Source: Solirubrobacterales bacterium (lineage in GTDB: Bacteria > Actinomycetota > Thermoleophilia > Solirubrobacterales > Solirubrobacteraceae). From it: 7,731 nt of DNA. This document shows, piece after piece, positions 1 to 5,752 of the stretch. Where the stretch lies: the NCBI GenBank assembly GCA_013695395.1, contig JACDAP010000544.1:1-7731 (forward strand), written 5' to 3'. Under the pieces are notes generated by a model. It did no database searches, was not told the origin of the DNA, and saw nothing but the letters and a program-made list of their open reading frames with translations. Position 1 is the first letter of the stretch, and each line of letters starts with the position of its first letter. The position numbers and the translations under genes were made by a program.

Positions 1-1289
1 GCGTGGTGGCCGACGGCCCGCTCGGCCGGGTACGTCCCCGCGAGCGCCCGGGTCTCGAGGAAGGCCCAGTCGGAGGACTGCAGCGCGAGCAGCTCGCGGA
101 CGGCGCGCGGCGGCGGGTGCGGCCCGGCGGCGAGCACCTCGAGCTCGGCCGCGCGCGCCCGCCAGGCGAGCTCGGCGACCCCGGGGTGATCCCAGGTCGA
201 CAGGTCACGCGGGGTCCCCCAGGTGGTGGTGCCGAGCCGCTCCGGCGGGAGCGGGCCAGCCGGCGCGATGGCGTGAGCGGCCTCGTCGAGCGGCGCGATC
301 TCGACGCCGCGGCGCGCGCACTCCTCCACGACCGCACCCAGCCAGCGCGGCCCCTCGTACCACCAGTGGCCCAGCAGTTCGGTGTCGAGCGCGACGACGC
401 AGAGGCCCCCGTCGCCCAGGCGACTCGCGACCCGCGCCACAAAGTCCGCGGCATCCGCGTGGAGCTGCTCCTCGGCCCGGGCGGGGTCGTAGACCGCGCC
501 GTCGACGGACCACGGGTGGTGGTCACGGGGGGAGCGCCGGTGGTACTCGCGGTAGGCACCCTGCGACGGGTAGCCCCCCGGACTCCAGACGAGCTCGATG
601 ATCTCCCGGTCGATGGAGACGAGCAGCGGTCCGTCCTCGGTGGCCAGCGGTCGCAGCTGCTCGGGCGCGCCGCGGCCCAGAACGTCGGTGAGATCGACGC
701 ACGCCGTACGCACGCCGGCCGCCTCGAGCAGGGGGTCGAGCCAGGGCTCGTAGGCGCACTCCGGAAGCCAGAACCCGCCGTCCCAGTGACCGCCGGCGCG
801 CGTGCGGTGGGCCTCGATCCCCACGTCGAGCTGAAGACGCACCCCGGCGTCGGTGGCCAGGAGCGGGAGCACCGCGTGGGTGGCGCTGGAGGTCCACGTC
901 GCAGACAGGGCGTCGAGCAGGCCTCCTTCCCCGAGCCCGGCGAACCGATCGGCCGCCCACGCGTAGTCGCCCGCCGCGCGCTCGAGCTCGGCGGCCTCGT
1001 CCGACCGACCCTCGGCCCGGAACTGCTCGGCGTCGAGGGCGTGGGAGGCGGGCCGCACGTCGCGCAGGAACGCGGCGAAGCGCTCGCTCACCCCCGGTGC
1101 CTCGAGCTGATCGGCCAGCACCGGCGTCACGCTCACCGTGATCCCGCTGCCGGGCAGCACGTCGAGCAGCGGCACATAGGAGGACGCCATCGCCTCGAAG
1201 AGCCACTCCTCGCCGAACGGCCAGGTCCCGAAGCCCTCCACGTAGGGCATGTGGGAGTGCAGGAGGATCGAGAGGCGGCCGTCACTCAC
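1..1289 (-). CDS. GH57/DUF1957 1,4-alpha-glucan branching enzyme, 3' end cut off by window
   Basis: Probable cytoplasmic glycoside hydrolase family 57 branching enzyme, which transfers alpha-1,4-glucan segments to make alpha-1,6 branches. The frame read on the minus strand from GTG at 1289-1287 is open to the window edge and gives 429 residues; family members are usually somewhat over 500, so the C-terminus is missing. Seen: the N-terminal HSHMPYVEG motif (residues 11-19); GGFWLPECAYEPWLDPLL (171-188), holding the expected nucleophile Glu177; LDTELLGHWWYEGP (301-314), holding the expected acid Asp302; and QSSDWAFLETRALAG (404-418), typical of the DUF1957 C-terminal helical domain. The catalytic roles come from family knowledge. 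The start is set by the GTGA overlap with the upstream methyltransferase stop, which suggests translational coupling, and no Shine-Dalgarno is visible. The family assignment is firm; branching rather than amylase activity is inferred from the DUF1957 features. Confidence 0.92.
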   Translation of the reverse strand, partial: MSDGRLSILLHSHMPYVEGFGTWPFGEEWLFEAMASSYVPLLDVLPGSGITVSVTPVLADQLEAPGVSERFAAFLRDVRPASHALDAEQFRAEGRSDEAAELERAAGDYAWAADRFAGLGEGGLLDALSATWTSSATHAVLPLLATDAGVRLQLDVGIEAHRTRAGGHWDGGFWLPECAYEPWLDPLLEAAGVRTACVDLTDVLGRGAPEQLRPLATEDGPLLVSIDREIIELVWSPGGYPSQGAYREYHRRSPRDHHPWSVDGAVYDPARAEEQLHADAADFVARVASRLGDGGLCVVALDTELLGHWWYEGPRWLGAVVEECARRGVEIAPLDEAAHAIAPAGPLPPERLGTTTWGTPRDLSTWDHPGVAELAWRARAAELEVLAAGPHPPPRAVRELLALQSSDWAFLETRALAGTYPAERAVGHH

Positions 1290-2068
1290 GGCCGGCACAG
1301 CGCCACGAAGTCCAGCGCGCCCTCGAGCGGGCGGTCGGTGCGCAGGGTGAAGTCCCGCTCGGAGATCGCCGGGGTGAAGCGGTCGTAGAACGGCTTGGAG
1401 AACCCGAGACCCTTGTGCACCGCATCCCAGTGCAGGTGCTCGAGCGCGAAGGCGTGTACCGCGAGCATCCGGGCATGGAAGAGCCCGTACAGCTCGACCT
1501 GGCTGAAGTGCGCCTCGCAGAGCGCGCGGAACTCCTCGGGCCGGTACTCCTTGATGTGCCAGGGGTTCTCGGACTTCTCCGCCCCCTGGGGCGCGAGCGT
1601 GAGCAGGTTCGGCGTGGAGAGCACGACGAGCCCGTCGCCCGAGAGCAGCGTCTTGAAGTGCTCGAGCACGTCGTCGGGGTTGCGGACGTGCTCGATCGTC
1701 TGCAGGAAGACGACAGCGTCGCACGGCTCGGCAAAGGTCTCGACGAGATCGCGCTCGAAGCGGACGTGGCCGCTCGTGTAGCGGGCCTTCGCGTGCTCAT
1801 GGGCCTCCGGGTTGGCGTCGACGCCGACGACCTCCCGCGCAGTCCGGCCGAGGACTGCGGAGCCGTAGCCCTCGCCGCAGGCCATGTCGACGACCTTCCG
1901 CCCGCCGACCCGGGCCCGGATCCACTCGTAGACCACCAGGTGGCGCCGGTACCAGTAGTTCTCCTCCGGCACGTCGGGCAGCGTGCGCTCGCCGGTCAGC
2001 GCCAGCGGCGGCACCCCCGGGGGCTGGTCGCGCTGCAGGTAGAGCTTCGGTTCTGCGTCGGTCGGCAT
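1286..2068 (-). CDS. Class I SAM-dependent methyltransferase, Rv3030-like
   Basis: Probable SAM-dependent O-methyltransferase of 260 residues, likely acting on a glucan or sugar intermediate. Seen: a conserved N-terminal stretch LTGERTLPDVPEENYWYRRH (24-43); SAM motif I VVDMACGEGYGS (59-70); acidic Asp84 at the end of strand 2 (VGVD); QTIEHVRNPDD (123-133); and STPN (151-154). From memory, the N-terminal stretch and the C-terminal LDFVALCRP closely resemble Mycobacterium tuberculosis Rv3030, a methyltransferase proposed for methylglucose lipopolysaccharide synthesis. ATG 2068 is chosen because it directly precedes the conserved region and leaves a 46-bp gap to a divergent gene. The frame is open further upstream, to 2311, but only opposite that gene. 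The last bases overlap the GH57 start by four nucleotides (GTGA), so the two are almost certainly one operon. The substrate is inferred from context. Confidence 0.9.
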   Translation of the reverse strand: MPTDAEPKLYLQRDQPPGVPPLALTGERTLPDVPEENYWYRRHLVVYEWIRARVGGRKVVDMACGEGYGSAVLGRTAREVVGVDANPEAHEHAKARYTSGHVRFERDLVETFAEPCDAVVFLQTIEHVRNPDDVLEHFKTLLSGDGLVVLSTPNLLTLAPQGAEKSENPWHIKEYRPEEFRALCEAHFSQVELYGLFHARMLAVHAFALEHLHWDAVHKGLGFSKPFYDRFTPAISERDFTLRTDRPLEGALDFVALCRP

Positions 2069-2078
2069 GCGGCGGCAG

Positions 2079-2084
2079 AGCCTA
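2079..2084 (-). promoter_or_regulatory. Candidate -10 box (TAGGCT) for the Rv3030-like methyltransferase
   Basis: On the minus strand TAGGCT fits the TAnnnT pattern and ends 10 bases before ATG 2068. No Shine-Dalgarno lies between them, consistent with a leaderless or nearly leaderless transcript. No convincing -35 hexamer is seen. Confidence 0.35.
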
Positions 2085-2100
2085 ATGACCGTCGCCCGAT

Positions 2101-2106
2101 TACCCT
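2101..2106 (+). promoter_or_regulatory. Candidate -10 box (TACCCT) for the plus-strand methyltransferase
   Basis: TACCCT fits TAnnnT and is separated from ATG 2115 by 8 bases, the spacing usual for leaderless actinobacterial transcripts. The intervening bases contain no Shine-Dalgarno. No good -35 hexamer is seen. It lies about 20 bp from the opposing candidate -10, so the two promoters would overlap. Confidence 0.4.
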
Positions 2107-2114
2107 CCGGCGCC

Positions 2115-3026
2115 ATGACCGCCCCGTCCACCGCGGAGGAGATCCGCGACGTCAACACCCGGTACCACGATGGCGCCGCCGCGCAGTACGACGCCAAGTG
2201 GGGCATCGACTGGGGCGAGATCGGCGCCCACCAGGTGCTCCTGAAGACGACCAAGGCCCTCGGCGGCCGGCCGACGACCTTCCGGCGCTCGCTCGAGATC
2301 GGTGCCGGCACCGGCTACTTCTCGCTCCACCTGCTGAAGGCGGGGATCGTCGGGGAGGCGACGTGCACGGACATCTCGCCGGGAATGCTCGAGACGCTGC
2401 AGGCCAACGCGGACCGGCTCGGCCTGAGCGTCGAGACCGTGGCCTGCGACGCCGAGCGGCTCCCGTTCGCCGACAGCTCCTTCGAGCTCGTCCTGGGCCA
2501 CGCGGTGCTCCACCACCTCCCCGACCTCGCCCAGGCCTTCCGCGAGTTCGAGCGCGTGCTCACCCCGGGCGGCCGACTCTTCTTCGCCGGCGAGCCCTCA
2601 CGGACCGGCGACCGGATCGCGAACGTCCCGAAGCGAGCCGCCAACCGCGCCGCGCCGCTGTGGCGCCGAGCGCTGCGGGCCCGCAAGGCGCCCGAGGGGC
2701 ACTCGGACGGCGGCGAGCACAACCATCAGCTCGAGGGCTCGGTCGATGTCCACGCCTTCGTCCCGGAGGACCTCGTGCGCTTCGCCGAGGGTGCCGGGCT
2801 GCACGAGGTGAACGTGCGTGGCGAGGAGCTGCTCGCGAACTGGTTCGGGTGGGCGAACCGCGCGCTGGAGGCCACCGCGGTGGCGGAGGACGTCCCGTGG
2901 CTGTGGCGCCAGTACGCGTTCCGCGGCTACCTCGCGCTCCAGCAGGTCGACGGGCGGCTGCTCGAGGGCCGCTTGCCCCCGGCGATCTTCTACAACCTCA
3001 TGGTGAGCGCCCGCAAGGCGGGCTGA
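2115..3026 (+). CDS. Class I SAM-dependent methyltransferase, substrate unknown
   Basis: Probable soluble SAM-dependent methyltransferase of 303 residues. Seen: SAM-binding motif I LEIGAGTGYFS (60-70), acidic Asp86 after strand 2 (CTDISPGML), CDAERLPFADSSFELV (111-126), AVLHHLPDLAQAF (130-142) and LTPGGRLFFAGEP (149-161). This is the Methyltransf_11/25 order within a Rossmann core over roughly residues 55-165. The 140-residue C-terminal part, with a Trp- and Tyr-rich stretch around 243-295, is longer than a minimal core and probably forms the substrate lid. ATG 2115 is chosen over an in-frame ATG at 2067 because 2067 would overlap the divergent gene and a -10-like box sits 8 bases before 2115. 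It is divergent from the Rv3030-like gene, convergent with the DUF4259 gene, and apparently monocistronic. Its sequence is clearly different from the other two methyltransferases here. The substrate cannot be deduced. Confidence 0.88.
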   Translation: MTAPSTAEEIRDVNTRYHDGAAAQYDAKWGIDWGEIGAHQVLLKTTKALGGRPTTFRRSLEIGAGTGYFSLHLLKAGIVGEATCTDISPGMLETLQANADRLGLSVETVACDAERLPFADSSFELVLGHAVLHHLPDLAQAFREFERVLTPGGRLFFAGEPSRTGDRIANVPKRAANRAAPLWRRALRARKAPEGHSDGGEHNHQLEGSVDVHAFVPEDLVRFAEGAGLHEVNVRGEELLANWFGWANRALEATAVAEDVPWLWRQYAFRGYLALQQVDGRLLEGRLPPAIFYNLMVSARKAG

Positions 3027-3037
3027 CGCGGCACCGG

Positions 3038-3055
3038 CCGGCTCAGGCCAGCCGG
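3038..3055. terminator. Weak hairpin at the convergent gene junction
   Basis: CCGGCT (3038-3043) and AGCCGG (3050-3055) form a perfect 6-bp stem with a 6-base loop. The hairpin lies between the convergent stops at 3026 and 3045, overlapping the second, and could serve both strands. There is no T-tract on either side and such short GC stems are common in this DNA, so the call is tentative. Confidence 0.25.
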
Positions 3056-3468
3056 GCGCGCAGGTCCTCGAGCTCGGCGAAGAACTCGCGCGCCTCCGCG
3101 GCGGCGGCCGCACCCCACAGCTCGACGAGCTCGGACTCGGGGCCGCTCACCCGCTCCACCGCCTCCTGGGCGAGCTCGACCATCGCGTCCGAGCCTGCGC
3201 CCTTGTGGCCTTTGGCCCAGGCCAGCGCGTGCGGGCCGGCGGTCCCCATCCCGACCGACTTCACGGGGCGCCCGCCCGCGGCGGCGACCACCTCGGCCGC
3301 GGCGAGCGCCTCGGAGCCCTCGTCGGATTCGAGGTACTCCTCGAGCGGGCAGAGGGCGGCCGTGCGCAGGCTCTCGCGGACCATCTCGAGGCCGCCGCCG
3401 TCGGCCAGGTCGGCCGCCCAGTCGGAGGCGATGTCGTTGTCGAAGCTCCCGGGACCCCATGCGCTCAT
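3043..3468 (-). CDS. DUF4259 family protein
   Basis: Small soluble protein of 141 residues matching the DUF4259 family, whose function is not known. Seen: the diagnostic N-terminus MSAWGPGSFDNDIASDWAAD (1-20), then an acidic, alanine-rich helical segment (about 27-66) containing CPLEEYLESDEGSEALAAAE. ALAWAKGHKG follows (81-90), with a likely helix rich in Glu and Ala to the C-terminus. There is no signal peptide or membrane segment. The start at 3468 puts the family's usual opening residues at position 1; the in-frame extension upstream to 3525 adds sequence unlike the family. A -10-like box lies 7 bases upstream with no Shine-Dalgarno. It is convergent with the plus-strand methyltransferase and 66 bp downstream of the dehydrogenase stop, probably with its own promoter. 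The family call rests on recognition of the N-terminal motif. Confidence 0.85.
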   Translation of the reverse strand: MSAWGPGSFDNDIASDWAADLADGGGLEMVRESLRTAALCPLEEYLESDEGSEALAAAEVVAAAGGRPVKSVGMGTAGPHALAWAKGHKGAGSDAMVELAQEAVERVSGPESELVELWGAAAAAEAREFFAELEDLRARLA

Positions 3469-3475
3469 GGCGCTG

Positions 3476-3481
3476 ACCGTA
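3476..3481 (-). promoter_or_regulatory. Candidate -10 box (TACGGT) for the DUF4259 gene
   Basis: TACGGT on the minus strand fits TAnnnT and is separated from ATG 3468 by 7 bases, the leaderless spacing also seen at 2101-2106. No -35 consensus is apparent upstream. Confidence 0.4.
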
Positions 3482-3496
3482 CCGGCGTGTTCCCGA

Positions 3497-3515
3497 ATCG
3501 ATGACATGGATCGAT
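3497..3515. repeat. Twin ATCGAT palindromes, possible operator
   Basis: Two copies of the palindrome ATCGAT (3497-3502 and 3510-3515), separated by 7 bases, lie in the 66-bp gap between the dehydrogenase stop and the DUF4259 start. Their centres are 13 bp apart. They sit upstream of the candidate -10 box at 3476-3481, about where a regulator or the -35 contact would be. AT-richer palindromes stand out in this GC-rich region, but chance or a terminator role cannot be excluded. Confidence 0.3.
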
Positions 3516-3534
3516 CTGCGAGCACACCGGCGCG

Positions 3535-4389
3535 TCAGGCCCCGAGGATCACCGCGGCCATGTCCGCGCCGCCGTGCCCGCGCTCCTCGGCGGCCTCGAA
3601 CCGGGCGAGCGCGCCGGGGGCCAGCGCGAGCTCCAGCCCACTCGCGCTCGCGGCCTCCAGGACCAAGCGGACGTCCTTGGCGGCGAGCGAGAGCGGGAAG
3701 CTCGGCGGGCTGAAGGCGCCCGCGATCATCGCACCGCCCTTGAGCTGGGCGTAGTCGGCGTCGAGCGGGCCGCCTGCGATGGTGTCGAGGAAGACCTGCG
3801 GGTCGACGCCGAGTGCCCGCGCGAGCAGGATCGTGTCGGCGGTGGCTGCGGTCAGCGCGGCGATCCAGTGGTTGAGCACGAGCTTCAGGCGGGAGCCGGC
3901 GCCGGGCTCCTCGCCGAGGAAGACGGTCTTCCTTCCGACCGCCTCGAACAGCGGCTCACAGCGGTGCCGGGCGGCCGGAGGACCGGCGGAGAGCACGACG
4001 AGCTCCCCCTGCTCGGCCGGCTGCTTGGTCCCGAGCACCGGCCCGTCGACGTAGGCGACGCCCGCCGAGCGCGCCATGGCGGCCAGTTCGCGGTCGGCCT
4101 GCAAGCCGACGGTGCCAGCCTGCCACCAGACCGTGTCCGCGCCGGCGTGCGGGAGCATCGCGGCGGCGACCTCGAGGGTGGCGGGGCCGTCGGCGAGCAT
4201 CGTCACCACGACGTCGGCGCCACGCACCGCGTCCTGCGCCCCCTCGACGACCTCAACCCCGTCCTCGCGCAGCGGCTCGGCCTTCTCCTTCGTGCGGTTC
4301 CATGCCCGGACGACATGCTCGCCTCCGGCCGCGATGTTGCGCGCCATGGGCAGGCCCATGATGCCGGTTCCGAGGAAGGCGATCTCCAT
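3535..4389 (-). CDS. NAD(P)-dependent oxidoreductase, 3-hydroxyisobutyrate dehydrogenase (beta-HAD) family
   Basis: Cytoplasmic beta-hydroxyacid dehydrogenase-type oxidoreductase of 284 residues, full length for the family. Seen: N-terminal Rossmann signature FLGTGIMGLPMARNI (5-19); AWNRT (29-33) after strand 2, where Arg suggests NADP(H) preference; the substrate-loop region VDGPVLGTKQPAEQG (114-128); GAGSRLKLVLNHW (163-175) with expected catalytic Lys169 and Asn173; and SLAAKDVRLVLEA (234-246) with conserved Lys238. The usual PVSGG substrate motif reads PVLGT, and the following KQPAEQG resembles glyoxylate/succinic-semialdehyde reductase (GLYR)-type members more than classical 3-hydroxyisobutyrate dehydrogenase. 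The start at 4389 places the Rossmann strand at residue 2. No clear Shine-Dalgarno is visible. It lies 58 bp downstream of the channel gene, so it may be cotranscribed or have its own promoter. The substrate is unknown. Confidence 0.9.
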   Translation of the reverse strand: MEIAFLGTGIMGLPMARNIAAGGEHVVRAWNRTKEKAEPLREDGVEVVEGAQDAVRGADVVVTMLADGPATLEVAAAMLPHAGADTVWWQAGTVGLQADRELAAMARSAGVAYVDGPVLGTKQPAEQGELVVLSAGPPAARHRCEPLFEAVGRKTVFLGEEPGAGSRLKLVLNHWIAALTAATADTILLARALGVDPQVFLDTIAGGPLDADYAQLKGGAMIAGAFSPPSFPLSLAAKDVRLVLEAASASGLELALAPGALARFEAAEERGHGGADMAAVILGA

Positions 4390-4447
4390 GAGGTTGCGAT
4401 ACCCGACCTCACGCCGGGCGACCCCTCGGAGCAGCCTGGATCCACGC

Positions 4448-5752
4448 TCAGCCCGCGTCTTCGGCGCCGAGCACCGCCGCCCGCTCGAGCCGTCCCCCGT
4501 CGTGGACCAGGTGCGCCTCGTCCTCGTGGCTCAACACCGACTGCGCGGAGGAGCCGGTGCTGCGCGCCGCCAGCAGCGCGGCGGCGATCTGGTGGATGTC
4601 GCGCACGACGCCGAGGCCCAGGAAGGAGCGCGTCTGGTCGGCCAGATGGGCCTCCTCGGCCCGCAGGACGATCCGCAGGTCGGGCGCGATCGAGCGGGCC
4701 GTCATCGCGATCGAGAGGTTCTCGAGGTCGTCGGCGGTGACGGCCGCCAGCGCGCTGGCTCGCGGCAGCGAGAGCCGGCGCAACAGGGAGGGGTCCGCCC
4801 CGCGCCCGATGACCACCGCTATCCCGTCCTCCTTCGCCCGTCCGACGTACTCGCCGTCCTCCTCGACGTCCACCCCGACGACCCGGACCCCGGCCGCACG
4901 CAGCAGCTGGCAGAGGCGCAGGCCGACCTTGCCGAGACCGACGACGACGACGTGGTGCTCTCGCGGCACTGAACGACGGCCGACCCACGCGGTGAGGCGC
5001 CGGTCGATCAGGCGGTTCACGAGCCCGGCGGTGAAGAGGGCCTCGAAGAACAGGCCGACCAGCATGGCGACGGTGGTGATCATCTTGAAGCTCGCGGGGC
5101 CGTCGGCGACCGGCTGGTTCGCGTCGACGCTCGCGAGCGTCTTGGCCGAGCCGTAGAGCGCGTCGACGAAGCCCTGGTCGATGGCGATCATCGCCCCGAT
5201 CGTCTCGACGACGAGCACCGTGAGGATTCCGAGGGCCCCGTAGACCAGGAGCGCGGCGGAGCGGTCGTAGGGGCGGGCCAGCGAGGTGAGCAGGCCGAAG
5301 ACCCGGGTGGACTGCTGGCGCGGGGAGAAGGGCTCCTCGCGGACGGTGCCGTCCTCGGTGCGGATCGCGACCGCGCCGTCCTCGCCCACCCGGAGGGCCG
5401 CAAGCCCCTCCTCGACGCACGGCCCGGCGAGGCTCGGCGCCACGATCTCGGCCAGCGAGGTGACCTCGACGTGCTCGTCCGCGGCGCGGAGCTGCTCGGC
5501 CGCCGTGTGGTCGAAGATCGTGACGAGCATGGGCAGCTCCGGCTCTTCGCGACGGATGGAGAGCGCGAGGCGCAGCGCGACCGCGTCCGATCGCGTGACC
5601 ACCGTCACCCGGTCCCAGGGGCCGTCCGCGAGCGCGACGGCGAGCTCCTCGTGCTCGGGCTCGCCGAGGCGCACGACCTCCGCCTGCTCGGCCTCGAGCG
5701 CGGCTTCCACCTCGTCGGCCAGGTCGCCGGGCCCGACCAGCAGGACGCGCAT
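4448..5752 (-). CDS. TrkA-N/RCK-domain ion-channel-like membrane protein with atypical pore
   Basis: Membrane protein of 434 residues with the order Rossmann - two membrane segments - Rossmann. Seen: an N-terminal, partly degenerate nucleotide-binding fold (1-120; GPGDLADE where GxGxxG is expected). A first hydrophobic helix covers about 165-191, a pore-loop-like segment FVDALYGSAKTLASVD covers 195-210, and a second helix covers about 222-247. An intact TrkA-N/RCK domain follows from about 266, with VVVGLGKVGLRL (269-280) and VGVDVEED (292-299). The pore loop resembles 2-TM K+ channels (DALYxxxxTL), but the TVGYGD filter is absent: ASVDAN stands in its place. Likely a cation channel or its regulator in the cytoplasmic membrane, gated through nucleotide or ion binding to the RCK domain; ion selectivity is open. 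ATG 5752 overlaps the upstream methyltransferase stop (TGATG), so the two are coupled. A longer in-frame start opposite that gene is rejected. Confidence 0.85.
   Translation of the reverse strand: MRVLLVGPGDLADEVEAALEAEQAEVVRLGEPEHEELAVALADGPWDRVTVVTRSDAVALRLALSIRREEPELPMLVTIFDHTAAEQLRAADEHVEVTSLAEIVAPSLAGPCVEEGLAALRVGEDGAVAIRTEDGTVREEPFSPRQQSTRVFGLLTSLARPYDRSAALLVYGALGILTVLVVETIGAMIAIDQGFVDALYGSAKTLASVDANQPVADGPASFKMITTVAMLVGLFFEALFTAGLVNRLIDRRLTAWVGRRSVPREHHVVVVGLGKVGLRLCQLLRAAGVRVVGVDVEEDGEYVGRAKEDGIAVVIGRGADPSLLRRLSLPRASALAAVTADDLENLSIAMTARSIAPDLRIVLRAEEAHLADQTRSFLGLGVVRDIHQIAAALLAARSTGSSAQSVLSHEDEAHLVHDGGRLERAAVLGAEDAG

Noticed and set aside
3..1388. A 461-codon open frame on the plus strand
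   Set aside because: It is antisense to the GH57 enzyme, whose 429 visible residues contain all expected family motifs.
2069..2311. N-terminal extension of the Rv3030-like methyltransferase up to 2311
   Set aside because: The extra residues lie opposite the plus-strand methyltransferase and resemble no family; ATG 2068 immediately precedes the conserved part.
1415..3754. A 779-codon open frame on the plus strand
   Set aside because: It runs antisense to the Rv3030-like methyltransferase, out of frame through the plus-strand methyltransferase and antisense to two more genes, all with recognisable motifs. Its translation is low-complexity Arg/Pro/Ala-rich sequence, as expected for a shadow frame in very GC-rich DNA.
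4390..4447. Possible promoter (TATCGC near the start) in the gap before the dehydrogenase
   Set aside because: The hexamer lacks the final T of the -10 pattern, no -35 is visible and no clear hairpin is present, so no feature is called.
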